NCBI GenBank assembly: GCA_950295325.1
Contig: OX485807.1
Coordinates: forward strand, 33,264,440 to 33,328,439
Direction of reading: 5' to 3'
DNA from: Polytrichum commune
Taxonomy: Eukaryota > Streptophyta > Polytrichopsida > Polytrichales > Polytrichaceae
Length of the DNA stretch: 64,000 nucleotides
The notes beneath the pieces are model-generated. The model was given only the letters and a program-made list of their open reading frames with translations, made no database searches and was not told the DNA's origin. The position numbers and the translations under genes are program-made. Positions 50,511 through 64,000 of the stretch are shown in pieces; within the stretch, counting starts at the first letter, position 1; each line of letters starts with the position of its first letter.

Positions 50511-53500
50511 TTGAAAGGCGCCAGAGCTGATCAATCAATTGACTCTCATAAGTTTCAAAAACTGCGTGATAGTGTGGACAAGTAACAAATACCTCAAATA
50601 GATCACACCTGTAAAGACACCACTTTCAAGTGCATAATGCCGAGGGTGCACCTTTTTCTCTCTGATTGATTATCTGCACTACAAATGTCACAGCAAGAAG
50701 AGGGAACTAGGAAGAACCATGTTCCAATACAAGAACTTTTCCCAACCCTACAATTGCTCTCACAACCTAACAAAAATTTGTGTTATATTAGGGAACCCAG
50801 TGCATTGACTTGCACAAATCACCGTATAATGCATGTGAATATCATGCCCTGCATGTAATAATCATACGTTACATGTGTGGTGGTACTGCCGCCCGGCGAT
50901 AATAGCTTGCAGACGGCAAATGGTCGACGAATGAATGATTGGACGTCACATACTGCTATCTTGATGTACCATTCCCGAAAATGTAGACTCAATATACAGA
51001 ACGTTAAAAGCTCTTCACCGTACGATGCTCCCCCAATGACATCTTTATGTATAAAGTGTGATTCTGCAAGTCTCCGAATCAACTTTACTTCGACAGTACA
51101 CCAACAGGTTCCAAATCACTTAATAGAGCCGAGGAGACCCCAACCAACATGATGGACAGGTGGTTGCCCAGACAGGAACAGGCTCCAGGTGGAGTCAAGA
51201 AGCTGCCTGCAGTGGACAGTTACTCTTCAGTCATGCAAAAGAACTCCGGAGAAAGAGGAGGCTCATGTCTGTATTTTGCTGGAGATTTTTTCCCCCCTTC
51301 ACAGTATACGAATTGCCTAAACCACATACCCAGGCATGTGACGGAGCATCATGATTCTTCCTTCCCTGGTTCCCATGGGTTAAGACCGTATGAGACAGCG
51401 GGGGAGGGAGCGAGCGAGCGAGCGACCTTCGAAGTCAGTCCATATTACAGATGCCCAAGACCATACCTACACTAAATAAGACTGCCAAATTATCGGTCTT
51501 GAACCCCAGAAGGAAGCGTCCACTCTTTTGCAAGCAACCCAAACCTCTCAAACCCAACTACCTCGAGTGTTAATGGTGACACTCGCACTCTTGATGACAT
51601 GTACCTGAATCATTGAATCGATGGTCTGCAATCTCCTCTCACTCCCAAAGATTCGTGGATAGCTCCCTGTTCTCGGTGCTTTTACTGCCTCCTTCCTTCC
51701 CCAGTGAGACTCTCTCTCACACACACAGAAAACTCAACAAAACCCTCCCACCCCAAGGTGGTCCTTCCTCTGCCGCCCTACCGCAGCACCGTAAGCGCAA
51801 AAGTGGCTCAAAAAGCGAGACCGCAAGATTCCCACACCCGGAACCCTGCTCCCAGTTGTCCAGATTGAGCCCCCTTAGCAAAGCCCTCGCATTTCCCCCA
51901 CAATCATACACCCTTCCGGATGCCCAGGGTTCCAATAATTGGGCTCCTCCAGATTGCTAACCAAAAAGCCTAAAATCTGCGCCACAACCCCAATGGGCCA
52001 AAATATGACTCCCAAGCAACAACAACACAACAACGCAGGTTAAGGTAAGGTAAGTATGGTATGGTATGGTATGGTATGGTATGGTATGGTAGGGGGATTG
52101 CTTGCTCCAGAGTCCGGGAAAGGTGAAGGTCTTTGGGGTTTCTTCTTCACGGGAGCGCTTGTTGCTGCTGCAGGCCGGGAGCAAGGTTAAGGTTAGGTGT
52201 GGGTGGGCGTCAAAGGAGTGGGTCAGCAAGATTGGCCTGATGACTAGTGCTGCACAGGAAAGGACCAGAGGAACATGGGGAGCGTCAGTCCAGTCCATCA
52301 CTAGGATGTGACGCCAGTAGCCACCTGGAGCCCGCTCTTCCTCTCTCTTCGTCTCGGCTGGGTCCCACGTGGGTTCCCCGCATTCCCGAGCTTGAAAGCT
52401 GCTGCACTAGGCCCATGTCCACGACACTTCCCCTCTTTCTCCGCCCAGGCATCCGGACACCACCACCAGGCCGCTTCTTCTTTGCTCGCACACATAAGTA
52501 GATAATAAATGCGGATGATGAATAATTAGGTGTAAGAACGAACTTGGAAGAACAAGACTCGGGTCCCCTTCTCTCTATTCCCACCCTGCTTACCACACTC
52601 ATGCACCTCAACCCTCCTCCACCCATACAGAGCTCATCGTACTCCGGCCACCCCACATCCTACGCTACAGTAATAATCATCATCATCATCATTCATGTAG
52701 CCCAGCCAACATGATCATCCCAGGGCTGATGAGGCATGTGAGAAGGGGGGTCATGTGTTGATGTTGTTGTACCGGTCGCGGTCGCATTATCTTTTGGCGA
52801 CAGATCTTTAGGCCGCGCGGCTGACACGGCCACCCCTTCTCACGCTTTAGCGTAGCCCATGAGCCCCACCCACCACTACCAATGCCAGGCCTGCTGCTGC
52901 CGCCTGCCTGCCTGCCTGCCCGCCCCTCCATTTCCTCCCTCTTTTTGGGTAAGTACACCGCCACACACGCACCCCACCCCACCCTAACCTCTTTTGAAAT
53001 CTTCTTCCATTTGCCTCGGCCCCTCAAACTTCAAAGTTCAACTGCGTTGACTGAAGTTACCATACTTACGATTTTAGCAGTTGTTGGGCTAGTAGTCGCC
53101 CCCCTCCTTGCTGTTCATGCGGCCGCTCCACCACCGTATCTTGGTAAGCTTAAGTGACAAGAAAAGTCTTGATGGCTGTGGGGCCATATGGCACCCTGCC
53201 ACATGATCATGATGGTGATGATGATGTAGTCCACAGATCATCGACATCTCATGAGATCCTGTGAACTGGCCGGGGGTGGGTTAACTTAAGCTGCACACCA
53301 CTGGCCTCCTCGGGGTACGCAGGTTTTCTAGGTTCTCCCGCCCCATAAAACATCATAATATTCCACCCCAATTGGTTGAAGTGGAACTTCCACTCCAACC
53401 ACTGCACTGCACACTGCATTACCCCCCCCCTACTACTTAGTCCTACTGTGTACCTACGAAGCGCCGTCAAATGTGGCATGACTCATGTTTCCCAAATTAG

Positions 53501-54342
53501 CCGGTGCTGCTACTACTAACTTATTATGCCCTTTTTCCCCCCTTTATTTAATCCATTCTTTCTGCCACCTTCGGAGTCATCGGACGGCCTACAACATTCT
53601 CTGCACATACCCCGGCTCATTTTTCGCAAAATCGGCAAAGGGCTTTGATCTTGCTGCCTGCGTGCCCGCCCAGGGTTGGTTGGCTGGTTGATCTCATTGC
53701 TCTACACCTTCGGATGCAGGAACCCTTCCTTCCGATGAACCATCCTGGAATCTTTTCCCCGTATATATCTTTTCTCGCGGACCTTCCTCCTGGGTTCCTG
53801 CCCTCAAACCAGGGGTTGTTGTTCTTCATTTCGTCTCGAGTCAATATTAAGTAACCCTTTTTAGTATATCTTCCTCCTACACTGCTCATCACTGCACTGC
53901 ACCGGTCCCCCCTGTCACTGCTTCTTCTGTCCACCTTTTTTAATTGCTATTTAATTACCCATCTTGCGGTGACGTTACTTTCACATTTGCAGGCCGGCCG
54001 GCCGGCCGGGTAAGGGTAACGTACATACTACTACATACTACTGCTACAGGGCCGGCCCTCTCAGTGAGTCTTGAAGCTTGCCAAATGTTAAGTTAAGTTA
54101 GTAGTATTTGTTGTGCCAGGAGCCTGCGAGATTGCTTGGCAGCGCAGAGCAGGCAGGCAGGGTCAGCATCTCCGTCAGAGTTTCCCAGCAGTGAGTTCCC
54201 AGCAGTGAGTGATCATCGTCATCACACTTGTTGTAAATTTGCTCTCTCCCTCTCTCTCTCTCTCTCTCTGCCCTGCCCAGCATCAATTGGGTAAGTACTT
54301 CCTTCCGCCTTTCGCCCTGCTTTTTGGTCCTGCGAATGCATG

Positions 54343-54393
<51 letters not shown>

Positions 54394-54960
54394 GAGGTGA
54401 GGTGGGGGTCAGTACTTCTACTTTCCTCCACGTCGACCACCCTACAAATTGTACCATAAGTAGTCTCTGTAGAGTCCTCTGACAGGCTATCAGTGCTCTC
54501 TTGCTTTTGACGGCCACCCCCTTTCCCTCTCATCACAGGCGGGCACTCAGGGTTTATGGCAGATGCATGCCAGACTTAACCCAACCAGCTACCTGCTGCT
54601 CTCATCAATCAACAAGCAGGCACGCACCTGAGGTATGATGTGTGCCTTATGTGGTCACTTTCTTCTGGGGTTTCAATTGGACTTTCAGCCCCCTTGCAGC
54701 ACATTCATATTATTGATCAGATTTGGATCCTCCTTTCGTGTAAGCATGTAAGAAGTGATCATCATACCCTTCTTATCCACCCATCCATCCCAATCCCAAC
54801 TACTCAAACCTATCGCTAAGTTTGCAGTACATGACACTCACTTCACAGATGTGTCAGTCTAAGTTTAGCACCGCGCTTGTCAAGCAGATCGATGATCAGG
54901 TCCCAAATCTCTCTGTGTAGTTATAAGGTACTTACTCCTCTTTCTCTGCATATCTAGCGC
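50511..54960 (-). promoter_or_regulatory. Upstream region of the CHR4-like gene: probable leader, promoter and simple repeats
   Basis: Composition here is clearly more GC-rich and less repetitive in TEs than the flanks. 51690-51960, read on the minus strand, has a GTGTGTGAGAGAGAG run and resembles a plant 5' leader, so a non-coding first exon may lie near 51.7-52.5 kb. Simple repeats include a TATGG pentamer run (52055-52090), a short ATC trinucleotide run (about 52677-52692), TGCC copies (52905-52920), a GGCC run (53993-54008) and TC runs (54241-54270, 54349-54390). Frames of about 90-140 codons occur on both strands but carry no family signature, so I call none of them genes. Confidence 0.4.
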
Positions 54961-57899
54961 TTACAGGTATTGAAAGATGAACCTGCCTGCAGCAAGGTGT
55001 TGATGAGTCCCTTGTCATCAATGCTAGCTGACAGCCATGGCAGTAAAGGCTTGAGTCCCCCTAGCCTCCCAACTGATCCAACAAGTCTTTGCCATAACTT
55101 TCTGTGTCTTTGTTGCCACATTAAGTTATACTTTTGTAACTTTCAGCTTATTATACTTACAGCACTGCACCTCAATCTCCCAAAACTTATACTCCCGTCG
55201 ATGGACAGAAGTACTCCCCACCAATTTGCTCATGAGTGCGTACTTCACTCAACCGTGCGACAAGCTTGGAAGTACTGTGGCATTTACTGCAGATGAGTGG
55301 GTGTTTTCAAGCCCGGTAATGGTGGAACAATCGGTGCTGTCAAAATAACACACGAAAATCATGCACATACGCGACTCGAGAGAAAATCATAGTCTGTTGG
55401 TGATTAATCAAAGCCAAGCCCACATGCTATAAGGTGTCCAAACAGCCCCTCAGGCATTGTTATATTAGTATGATGAGCATCTGAAAGGGTATTTGCAAAC
55501 CCGATGATTTCTTCCCATCGGATTTTTCAGTTGGGTGAGATGTGTGCTTTGGGACACATATCTTGGCAGTATTTTGTGAGTACACAACCGGTTTATACGC
55601 AGCTCATAGAGGATTGAAACAGCCCCTCAGGCATTCTTAAAGTGCGAGAACCGAAGCACATGAAAGGTTCAGGGTGTTTGCATGCATGTTGATTCTCATT
55701 GTCATCACATTTTTCAGTTGTGCGGTACATGTGCTATGGGACTTGTATGCTAAAAGTATTTTGCGGGTATTGAATTGAGCTAAGAATGACGACATTCTTG
55801 AAAGTTGCAAACTATCAAAAGTATGGAAGTCATAGGCAATTGTCCTAAAGTTGGTGTAAGAATAATGCAAATCTATCATGTGGTAGATTTGTAGATTTTC
55901 CAATGAAATAGGATAAGTTTTCAGTGACACGTGTCAATTGCTCAAGATGCATATGTTTGTAGTGTTGGATGATAGTTTCATTATTCTTCGAGGCCAGTGC
56001 TAAGGTTGTTGAATCCCATCAAGTTGAACCTAGAAGAGACATCACGTCTCATAACTAGTCATACATCCAAGTGCAAAGTAGTCCCAACAATTTCATGTGT
56101 TCTCTTATCCACATAATCAACATTTCATCCCTAATCTTTGGTTTTTGTCCACAAGCAAATGACTTTAATAGGTGGATGTCTCGTTACAATCGCAGCAACT
56201 TGCCATCCACTCTCCTCCCTTGACTGCATAATCCAATATATGTTTGTGGTCATGTCAAGTTGTGTGTGTTCCATAATAGGTCATTCATATGTGTCGAGGA
56301 CTTTTCCAATACCTATAGTTTCTATTCATGAGCAGTCTGATTACGTTCCATAGCAGACGAACATCAATGACTGTCTCGTTGCTTATCACAATTCATCATT
56401 CACCCTCCCCTCGCCTATTATGTAGTCCATAACAAATTTAGTAGGTAAATATTTGTTTTTCATCTTCTATTTAGCTTGCGGGTTCTCACTTGCACAACCA
56501 ATCAATTACAAGCACTTGCACTCTTGAAACAAATACAACAACTGCAAACATAAAGGTGTGTATGACATATTGAAGTTGTTATTGGATGTTCAAATTGTCT
56601 CCTAGCGATCAAGACAAGGTGGTTTGTCACATAATTGGCTCCCGATTGGCTATAGCATGTGCCCTTGTTCTGACCCTATTTACCTACCAAGAAAATAGTA
56701 TCAATCGTCATATCTACCGTTGTATTCGAGGAGGAGGCTTATAGTCCTTTCCCGAAATGCCGCCCTCTGAGGCGGCCACGTCACCTGTTAAGGTTATTAG
56801 AGTTAGGGTTGTGTGGCGGACTGAAGAGCTCCAGACCCTAGCTATTACAAAGAGGTTCATGTGGCTTATCGCCATGAGCCTGTTGCAGGTGGAGATGAAG
56901 GTCAGAATTGGGCCACGCATTGAGAGTATGTTATAACATGGCTCACCACATGTCTTGACTGCTATGCTTCATAACATGCATGAGAATAGTGTCTACATAA
57001 ATAGTAGGTAGCTCTCCATTCATGAGCTCACTCCTTTATTTATAATCACTATCCTCGTGCACGCTATCTAGTACATAATCATTGTTTTGCACGATTTCTA
57101 ATTGACCGGTATGTGACGAGTCTTTGAATTGCCTGGTATTATAAATAATGTAACGTCGGCTTCCTAATCAAAACCCAGCATGTAATCAAGGAGAGTCTCG
57201 AAGTATGCATGCTCTTGCCACCGTTTGACGATGGCATCTATTAATTGCTACTCTATTTAGTCAAAGATGTTCAAATATTCTCATTAACTTAGGACATGTG
57301 TAATTGCTTGATCATGGAGGACACTAACATTGATTATCCCATTTAGAGAGGGTGGGCTAATAGTGCATGTGGGATATTTGTGAAGGTGATACTATATTTT
57401 TTTAATGATGTGAAATTAGTGTCACCATAAAAACGATGGTAATCAAGTGTCTAAAGTGTCAAAATGTCTGAAATTTTTAATGCAAGCTCTCTTCAGTTTC
57501 TTGGTGTTAGGAGATACCTTAGGATTAAGTGGCGCCAACTGAAAAGAAGAAGATGGAACCTCTTCGAGCTCACGACCAAGACAAATTACACACTCTACAA
57601 ACACCACAAAGCATGCATTAATTATCTTGACATGTATGGTAATTGAGCGTGTATCCATAAATTTATTATCACTCAGTAAAAAGAAATAGCCCTTGCTAGT
57701 TTTGAGAGTTGACAAAACATATACTAGTGTGTGTTTCAACAATTAGTACCACACGCCATTATTGAGATAATTGGTGTATACACCACAATCATGCATTACT
57801 AAGGGCCATTCATTGTACACACGAGCTAAGGGCCATGAGCTTGTAATTGTGAGGACCCTTGATTCTCATCCCAAGGCCATACTAATGACATAGTTTGCT
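54961..57899. other. Intergenic, no recognised gene; one short direct duplication
   Basis: 55439-55585 and 55619-55770 are diverged direct copies sharing 'aacagcccctcaggcatt', 'atttttcagttg' and 'agtattttg'. The rest is AT-rich, with no coding frame or RNA gene that I can support. Confidence 0.45.
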
Positions 57900-58805
57900 G
57901 GATTTTGCGTCACACCCACCTCTTAGAGGTGGACCTGACACAAATCATGACAAACCATGAAACATTATTTATAGTTTGCCATGTAAGAATCCATGTAGGC
58001 TTCTCATCCATGATAATTTCTTTGGGCCCTTAGCCCTTCACCTTCTCATGTGAAGTGAACTTGGACGGTCCCGAGATCTTAGATTGCAATGGTCACATGC
58101 CTTCAGCCTCATGTGTGAAATGGCCGTAAGGAATAGCCAACTACTACCGCACATAACTACAATGCATAGACGGAAGCATGTCCAACCCATAAATTATTTC
58201 CCCCCCCCCCCCAATCTCTTGGAGGTGGGGCCTAACGCAAATTATGACAAACGATGAAACATCAATTATAGTTTGTCATGAAAGAATCCATGTAAACTTT
58301 TCATCCATGATCTAGGATTCGTCGGGTCATTAGCCCTTCGCCTTCTCATGTGAAGTGAACTTGGATGGTCCCGGGATCTTAGACTGCAACGGTCACATGC
58401 CTTCAGCCTCATGTGTGAAATGGCCGTAAGGAATATCCAGCTACTACCGCACACAACTACAGTACACAGACAGTAAGCAGCATGTCCAACTCATAAACTA
58501 TATTTTTTCCCCCAATCTCTTGGAGGTGGGGCCTAACACAAGTTTTGACAGACGATGAAACAATATATACATAGTTTGTCATGTAAGAATCCATGTAAAC
58601 TTTTCATCCATGATCTTAGTTCTTTTGCGCCTTCTCATGTGAAGTGAACTTGGACGGTCCCGAGATCTTAGATTGCAACGGTAATGGGCCTTCAGTCTTG
58701 TGTACAAAGTGGCCGTAAGGAATAGCCAGCTACTACCGCACATAACTACAGTACATAGACAGTAAGCAGCCTGTCCAGCTCATAATTAAACTGTAATTTT
58801 TTCCC
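57900..58805 (+). repeat. Tandem array, three units of about 300 bp
   Basis: Units start near 57910, 58214 and 58512 with 'ttggaggtgg.gcctaac.caa' and each contains 'gtgaagtgaacttgga', 'ggtcccgagatcttaga', 'tggccgtaaggaata' and 'ctactaccgcaca' in order. Unit 2 opens with a C-run (58199-58212) and unit 3 with a TTTTTTCCCCC run. Differences are scattered. Non-coding. Confidence 0.9.
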
Positions 58806-58949
58806 CATTCTTTTGTACGCATTGTTGAAACAAACGATACAACTGTACCCATAATCTTTGTACGATCGTGGGTGGGATAGCTGTAAATTACAAATGGACT
58901 TTGGAACTGACTTCGGCATTATGCCATGATACGTTGGCCACAGACACCT

Positions 58950-59650
58950 ACGTGTTTAGTAGTATGCATTCGGTACCTTGATACTGTTATTTATAGCACC
59001 ATAGCTTCAGCTTCAACACAAAATTTACTTCGTCTCTTGAAGCAACGATGTCGCATGTCAAAAACCGTTGATCGAAACATGTGCTAAAGTTGATGTGGCA
59101 CCGCCAACAAACATGTTGCATTTCGACATGCAAAGTGTTGAAACTTGCCATGATACTTCGGTAGTGTTACTATTCAACATCGTTGTATTCGTGCAATGAT
59201 CTACTTGACTGGATACTACGATGGGAGATATTGTCTCCTTGGTGTCCAGCGAGGATGTTTTAGTCTGAATGAGAAGTTTTGGAAGGGCATGTTGACATGT
59301 TTGGTAGTATGCATTCGGTACCTTGATACTGTTATTTATAGTACCATAGCTTCAGCTTCAACACAAAATTTACTTCGTCTCTTGAAGCAACGATGTCGCA
59401 TGTCAAAAACCGTTGATCGAAACATGTGCTAAAGCCGATGTGGCACCAGAAAGAAAAAAACATGTTGCATTTCGACATGCAAAGTGTTGAAACTTGCCAT
59501 GATACTTCGGTAGTATTACTATTCAACATCGTTGTATTCGTGCAATGATCTACTTGACTGGATGCTACGATGGGAGATATTGTCTCCTTGGTGTCCAGCG
59601 AGGATGTTTTAGTCTGAATGAGAAGTTTTGGAAGGGCATGATGACATGCA
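58950..59650 (+). repeat. Tandem array, two near-identical units of 345 bp
   Basis: 'agtatgcattcggtacc' at 58961 recurs at 59306, a step of 345 bp. The units differ at only a few positions plus a small length change near 59447-59460. A third start ('gatgacatgcaaatg') breaks off at about 59650. It lies directly next to the 300-bp array, but the unit sequences differ. Confidence 0.92.
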
Positions 59651-62600
59651 AATGAAATCGATTTTGCGAGACTTTTCTGGTGTTAGTAGATAACATAGGT
59701 ACCATCTACTCGTGACCCGATTCAAAAGGGGAAGGGGGGAAGGGTCATAAACCTCACGAGAAGCTATTCATTTTATAAAACATGTGTTAAGAATCAGTGT
59801 GCAACCAATGAATGTTTTCCATTGGTTGAATGCAGCAAAATCACGAATTCCTTGATAAAACGAGGTTTTCGCATCCAAACGTCATTCCTCCAAAAACAAT
59901 AGTTGCAAGTAAGATTTTATAAAATACTTTTTGTGTACATTTCAAACATAACATAGACCCTAGAATGTCTTAAAATCGATATAAACTAATCCAAACGCTT
60001 AGATTTCATTTTTTAATTGCCCATCAAATCATAATTTAATCAAACTTAACACATAGACATTATTCAACATTGTTTATACTATGAAAACAATAAACTTATA
60101 AATATTATAATTTAGTATTGTTTGTCATCCACACTTATGTACCACCACTATAGACTATTGTCTTTAGATGCATCATAAGACTAGTACATGTGCTCATAAC
60201 ACTTGAAGGGTTTCAACCTTGAGCTATGGAATCTCAATTTAAGAAAAGATATTTATATTGAAACTAAAAGTTGCTTACATGTAGTTCACCTAGACTTCAC
60301 CAAGTGATTTCAAGATATCAACCGTATGGATGTGTACTTTAATTGAATATCAACAAATTTGCTTTTACAAGGTTTTGCTTTCTATCCTTGCAATTTTTTA
60401 GTGTATAGCACAAAACCAATGTATGTTGATATGTGAAAAAAGCATGGACCATCAGCAGTCAAACCCTTCATGCTCATAAACATGAAATTGACCATTTTTT
60501 TTTTGGTCTTTGAGTTGTGGGTTAGAGTTTCTGAATTGCACATGCTCAAAACAATTTTTTTGTCTAGAGAGAAAGAAAAACATCAACCAAACAATGGTGT
60601 GGATGGAGTTGGATAATGTCACAAGTTAGACTACATTGTGTTGAAGGTGATCTTTTTTTCTTTTTTTTAAAGGAGGCTCCAAATGGTCCTCACGGAGACC
60701 AGCAAGCTCTTAGGGTTTGGTTAATATGGTTGAGTGTTGCTTGTGGATGAAGTTTTGATGAGTGCTTCGAAGGTGTGCTTGATGTATATAAGCATGTAGT
60801 GGATATTCTCAATGATGTAGAGCTCATGACTTCTTAAATCTATACACGATTCACCTCATCTCCAAAATAAGAAGGCTAGTTCTCATGTTTCTCATGTGGA
60901 ATTGCCAATCCTTCAATATATTTTATAATAGGTTGAGAATCCTCCTCACCCCTACCCCCCCCCCCCCCACACACACACACACACATGCGCACGCACACGA
61001 TTATTGAACCCTTACAATTGGTCATCTACAAACCACCTACATTGGATTTAGGTCAATGTCTTTGTGCACAGTGTCTTAGCATGACTCAACGCTTATACTT
61101 GTAATGTTGTTGAAATTGGCATATATCAAGACATTTAAGCTGAAATGTTGTGCTCTAAATAGACTTGTTTTTAAAAATATTTTTGGAGAGCACTACAATA
61201 CTCAAAGTTTCAATACTTCGTCTCTTAAAGATCTAAAGGGCTTTATGTTTCACCTACGCATACAAATTTTGCAAGTCCTCACCAAGTCTTAAAATTCGAT
61301 TCCTAATATTTATAGGTTTGATATTGATTTAGTGTGCTATCTTATGTCAAATGAAAAATAAAGATACGGATCGGTATGTTATTCAATGAGGATTAAAGAG
61401 CAAACATCGTGAAGACACGCGTTTAAAAGAGTTTGAACTGTATCTTCAAATAATCATACATGCTCTGCACTCAATAGTGAAAACGATTGAGAAGACCTAC
61501 ATGTCCAGTTAAAAAATCAACAAACTCGTAAATTTCATAATTATAATTAATCAAGAAGAGGTCCAATTTTGAAATGATTTTTTACTTATGTTGTATTGTA
61601 GATTTGCTAATGCAACATGAGTTTCGTTGTGTAAATCTAAATGGTAGAAGTTGGAGAACATGTCAAAACGAACCAAATGGGATCATAGGACCTCTCATAC
61701 ACTTAAGGGTTACGTATTTACACATGATCATCTTAGATCGTGAATCATCATTGTGTGTGAGCTTCGAGTGTAATGCCACTAAGTTATGATTACACGTTAT
61801 TATTATTCTTCTTCTTCTTATTGTTGTTGTTATAAGCACATGAATTGCCATCAAATAATTTAGTAGTATTGTTGATGACATTGTGACATCCGACAACTTT
61901 GAAAGAGAGAGAGAGAGTACTTAGACACAGCCTGCCAAAGTCTCAGCTCAAACCTATATGATTGTGATTGCACTAGTAATAAGGTAGTAGGTGGTTGGTT
62001 GCCCTTTGAATTATTTGAAGTTGAGACTCACAAAGTCACCGTCAATAGCCTCACACTCAATTTGCACATCCAAAGAAAAGCACGGGTGTAATTGGGCACG
62101 TCTCTACCTACGTCCAACTTCCACGTCATCTTTCAACGAGATTACGAACAATCCCATGATGCCATGTGGCATTTTTCAATGTGAGAACTATTGTATTATC
62201 ATGGTAGATGTCACAAGTTAATGCCAAGGGCGGGTCGAACGGCCATTCCAATCACGCTGATCACATGGTCAGCGTTTCTTCTTCTTCTTAGATGTCACAA
62301 AGTCTCAGCTAAGGGTGGGTTTAGAGTGGGATACGAGACCGAGTAAGCTATGGAATCAAACAATCCCATTGGTTGTGAGAGCAAGATTTTGGACCCAAGG
62401 AGTTTACATGGTCCACAACATGAGAAAATGAAGGGATGTTGTGGGGGTAGCATGTTCCTATCAAATTTGTTGGGTTCCATCTTTAAAACAATGACTCCTT
62501 TGAAGTTTTGGAAATGAATATTCCATCTAAAAAGAAGGCATAAATTCGTCCATGAAAATGCCATGGTCAACATTGAGTGTAATGTGCTTAGGACGATCCT

Positions 62601-62841
62601 TTCGTAGGCGAGGGGGAAGTTTCTTGGACCCGGACTCTAAGTGGTTATAATGGGCTAGATTCCTAGTACCTTGGACACATCTTAGACAACCTTGCTATAC
62701 ACAATTTTGCATTGACACGATGAAAGAGTTAAAAAAAACCTCCATTGAGAGAGAGAGAGATGGTTGCGAGAGCCCTGGGGGTGGACTCTTCATACCATGT
62801 ACGAACTAACGTGAGTGTAAGAAGGGGTATCAATGGAGACA
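59651..62841. other. Intergenic, no recognised gene
   Basis: AT-rich with a C-run and (CA)n at about 60954-60985. No coding frame exceeds about 90 codons, and none shows a family signature. No terminal repeats were found. Confidence 0.45.
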
Positions 62842-63249
62842 CTACACTAAATATGATGTTCAGTGTTTGATACACTGAATACAAACGCATACACTAAATG
62901 TCAATAACCCTATGAAAGTGAGTAATATTAACTCTAAACTCAAACACTAAGTATCAACTATGATAATATGTGGAAGTTACATGTTTGATTTTAGTGTTAG
63001 TATGGATATGAAAAAAATGCCATCGACTTCAACAGATGAGAATCCACTGAGCAAGAAGGTGGGGTGCCATCCCAAAAATCACAAGTCCAATGAAATCCAT
63101 GCTTCACAAGAAGGGAGGCGGCAGTAGGGAAGGTAGCAACACATTTATGTCTAACACTAATTGTCAAGGAATTGAAAATTAGTGTTGAGCAAGGTAGGGT
63201 GGTAACAACATTAAATATAATCAAACACAAAATATCATATTTAGTGTAG
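62842..63249. mobile_element. MITE with palindromic termini, 408 bp
   Basis: Left end CTACACTAAATATGATGTTC and right end ...ATCATATTTAGTGTAG are inverted repeats over about 30 bp, continuing into GTGTTTGAT/ATCAAACAC. It is the same family, by its ends, as the intronic element at 39428-39650, though the interiors differ. No coding content. Confidence 0.85.
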
Positions 63250-64000
63250 TGTACATAGTATACGTAACAGAGAGGTATTCATTTTCTCTAGTGTATACAT
63301 CTAAAAAGGCTATTAATTTTTTTTTGAAGTAAAGGTAGTTGTACAAAAGGGGGCCCTAAGCTTTAGAGAGAAAAAAATGGCAATAATGTGTTAGTTTCAT
63401 CCAATTCGCATTCATTCATTGTTGTCATGTGGTCAGAGTCTTCAATGACTCCCTTGTTCATTCTTGTTAGGGTTCGCATTTGGGATTTGGGACAAGTTAG
63501 AACCTCTTGGAGTGCTCATGGCTCCCTCAAGTCTTGCTCTCCATATTGTGGCTAAGTTTATTGTGTTTTTTGCCTTTGTTTGTGTGGATGCAATCATTAA
63601 CTTACATGCTCTGAGCGAGAAAAATGTTCAATGACTTTCTCATCAAACAACGAATGTGGATTTGACATGTAATAAAGGCATAATTAATTCGTGTTTATAT
63701 TTTGTATGCGTAGTGGAGGCAATTATCACATTAAATCAAAAATCTCAATACAAATATATATGAGTTCATTTTTTAGCATGTCATTAGTATGTATACGTTT
63801 GTTTCTCTCAATAAACTTTTCATATATATATATATATATATATATAGGGTTTAATTTCATAGTGACCCATGCATGCCATTTAGGTTTCCAATGAAGAGTC
63901 CACCCCATGGGGTGAGTGTTTGAAATGAAATGGTCACCGTGTTAGAGTGTCAAATCCCACATAAATAGACATTAAAATAAAATAAATTTGTCTCCCGACA
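63250..64000. other. Intergenic to window end; contains a dispersed repeat copy
   Basis: A (TA)n run at 63820-63846 is followed at 63836-63915 by the second copy of the dispersed repeat seen in reverse orientation at 22276-22350. No gene is supported up to the window edge. Confidence 0.45.

Noticed and set aside
51613-51960. 115-codon plus-strand protein gene
   Set aside because: Low-complexity, no conserved motif; the region reads better as the minus-strand leader of the CHR4-like gene.
52285-54536. Frames of 90-140 codons upstream of the CHR4-like gene
   Set aside because: Both strands are open, microsatellite-coded stretches (for example poly RE from the TC run) dominate, and no family is recognisable.

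Overview
This window is nuclear DNA of a land plant. It holds three well-supported protein-coding genes, all split by GT-AG introns and all closest to plant families: the peroxisomal RING ligase PEX10, a plant OPT oligopeptide/metal-chelate transporter, and a very large CHD3-type chromatin remodeler of the CHR4/PKR1 class. About two thirds of the window is AT-rich intergenic DNA with decayed DNA transposons, MITEs, SINE-like pieces and tandem repeats. The organism cannot be named from the sequence. The gene structures and the unusual remodeler architecture would fit a seed-free plant such as a bryophyte, but that is a guess.

Layout: 1-3.0 kb has no gene but carries a striking array of short hairpins (1684-2079). 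A complete 706-bp non-autonomous pogo/Tigger-like element lies at 3039-3744. PEX10 (4414-8312, +, 11 exons, 382 aa) faces an OPT transporter (9132-14556, -, 7 exons, 794 aa) across a convergent intergenic gap of 0.8 kb. From 14.6 to 35.3 kb, and again from 55 to 64 kb, I find no conserved gene. These stretches hold a 470-bp direct duplication, a GC-rich minisatellite inside AT-rich DNA, an inverted repeat pair, several TIR elements, a hAT transposase remnant, SINE-like heads, two adjacent tandem arrays, and one possible small secreted peptide ORF (29654-29827).

The CHR4-like remodeler occupies 35844-50510 (-). I reconstructed 20 coding exons that join in frame to 3160 codons. Domain order is PWWP, PHD, a small CxxC...CxxC zinc site, second PHD, split chromodomain 1, chromodomain 2, SNF2/helicase, a SANT-like segment and the conserved plant C-terminal region. 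The PWWP at the N terminus is not part of the Arabidopsis CHR4 architecture as I know it and is the main protein-level novelty. The gene end is followed by a truncated tandem copy of its own last ~100 coding bases plus 3' flank.

The three genes have no evident functional link. Exon joins were tested by reading frame only: total coding length is divisible by three for each gene (1149, 2385 and 9483 nt). No alignment or RNA evidence was available.
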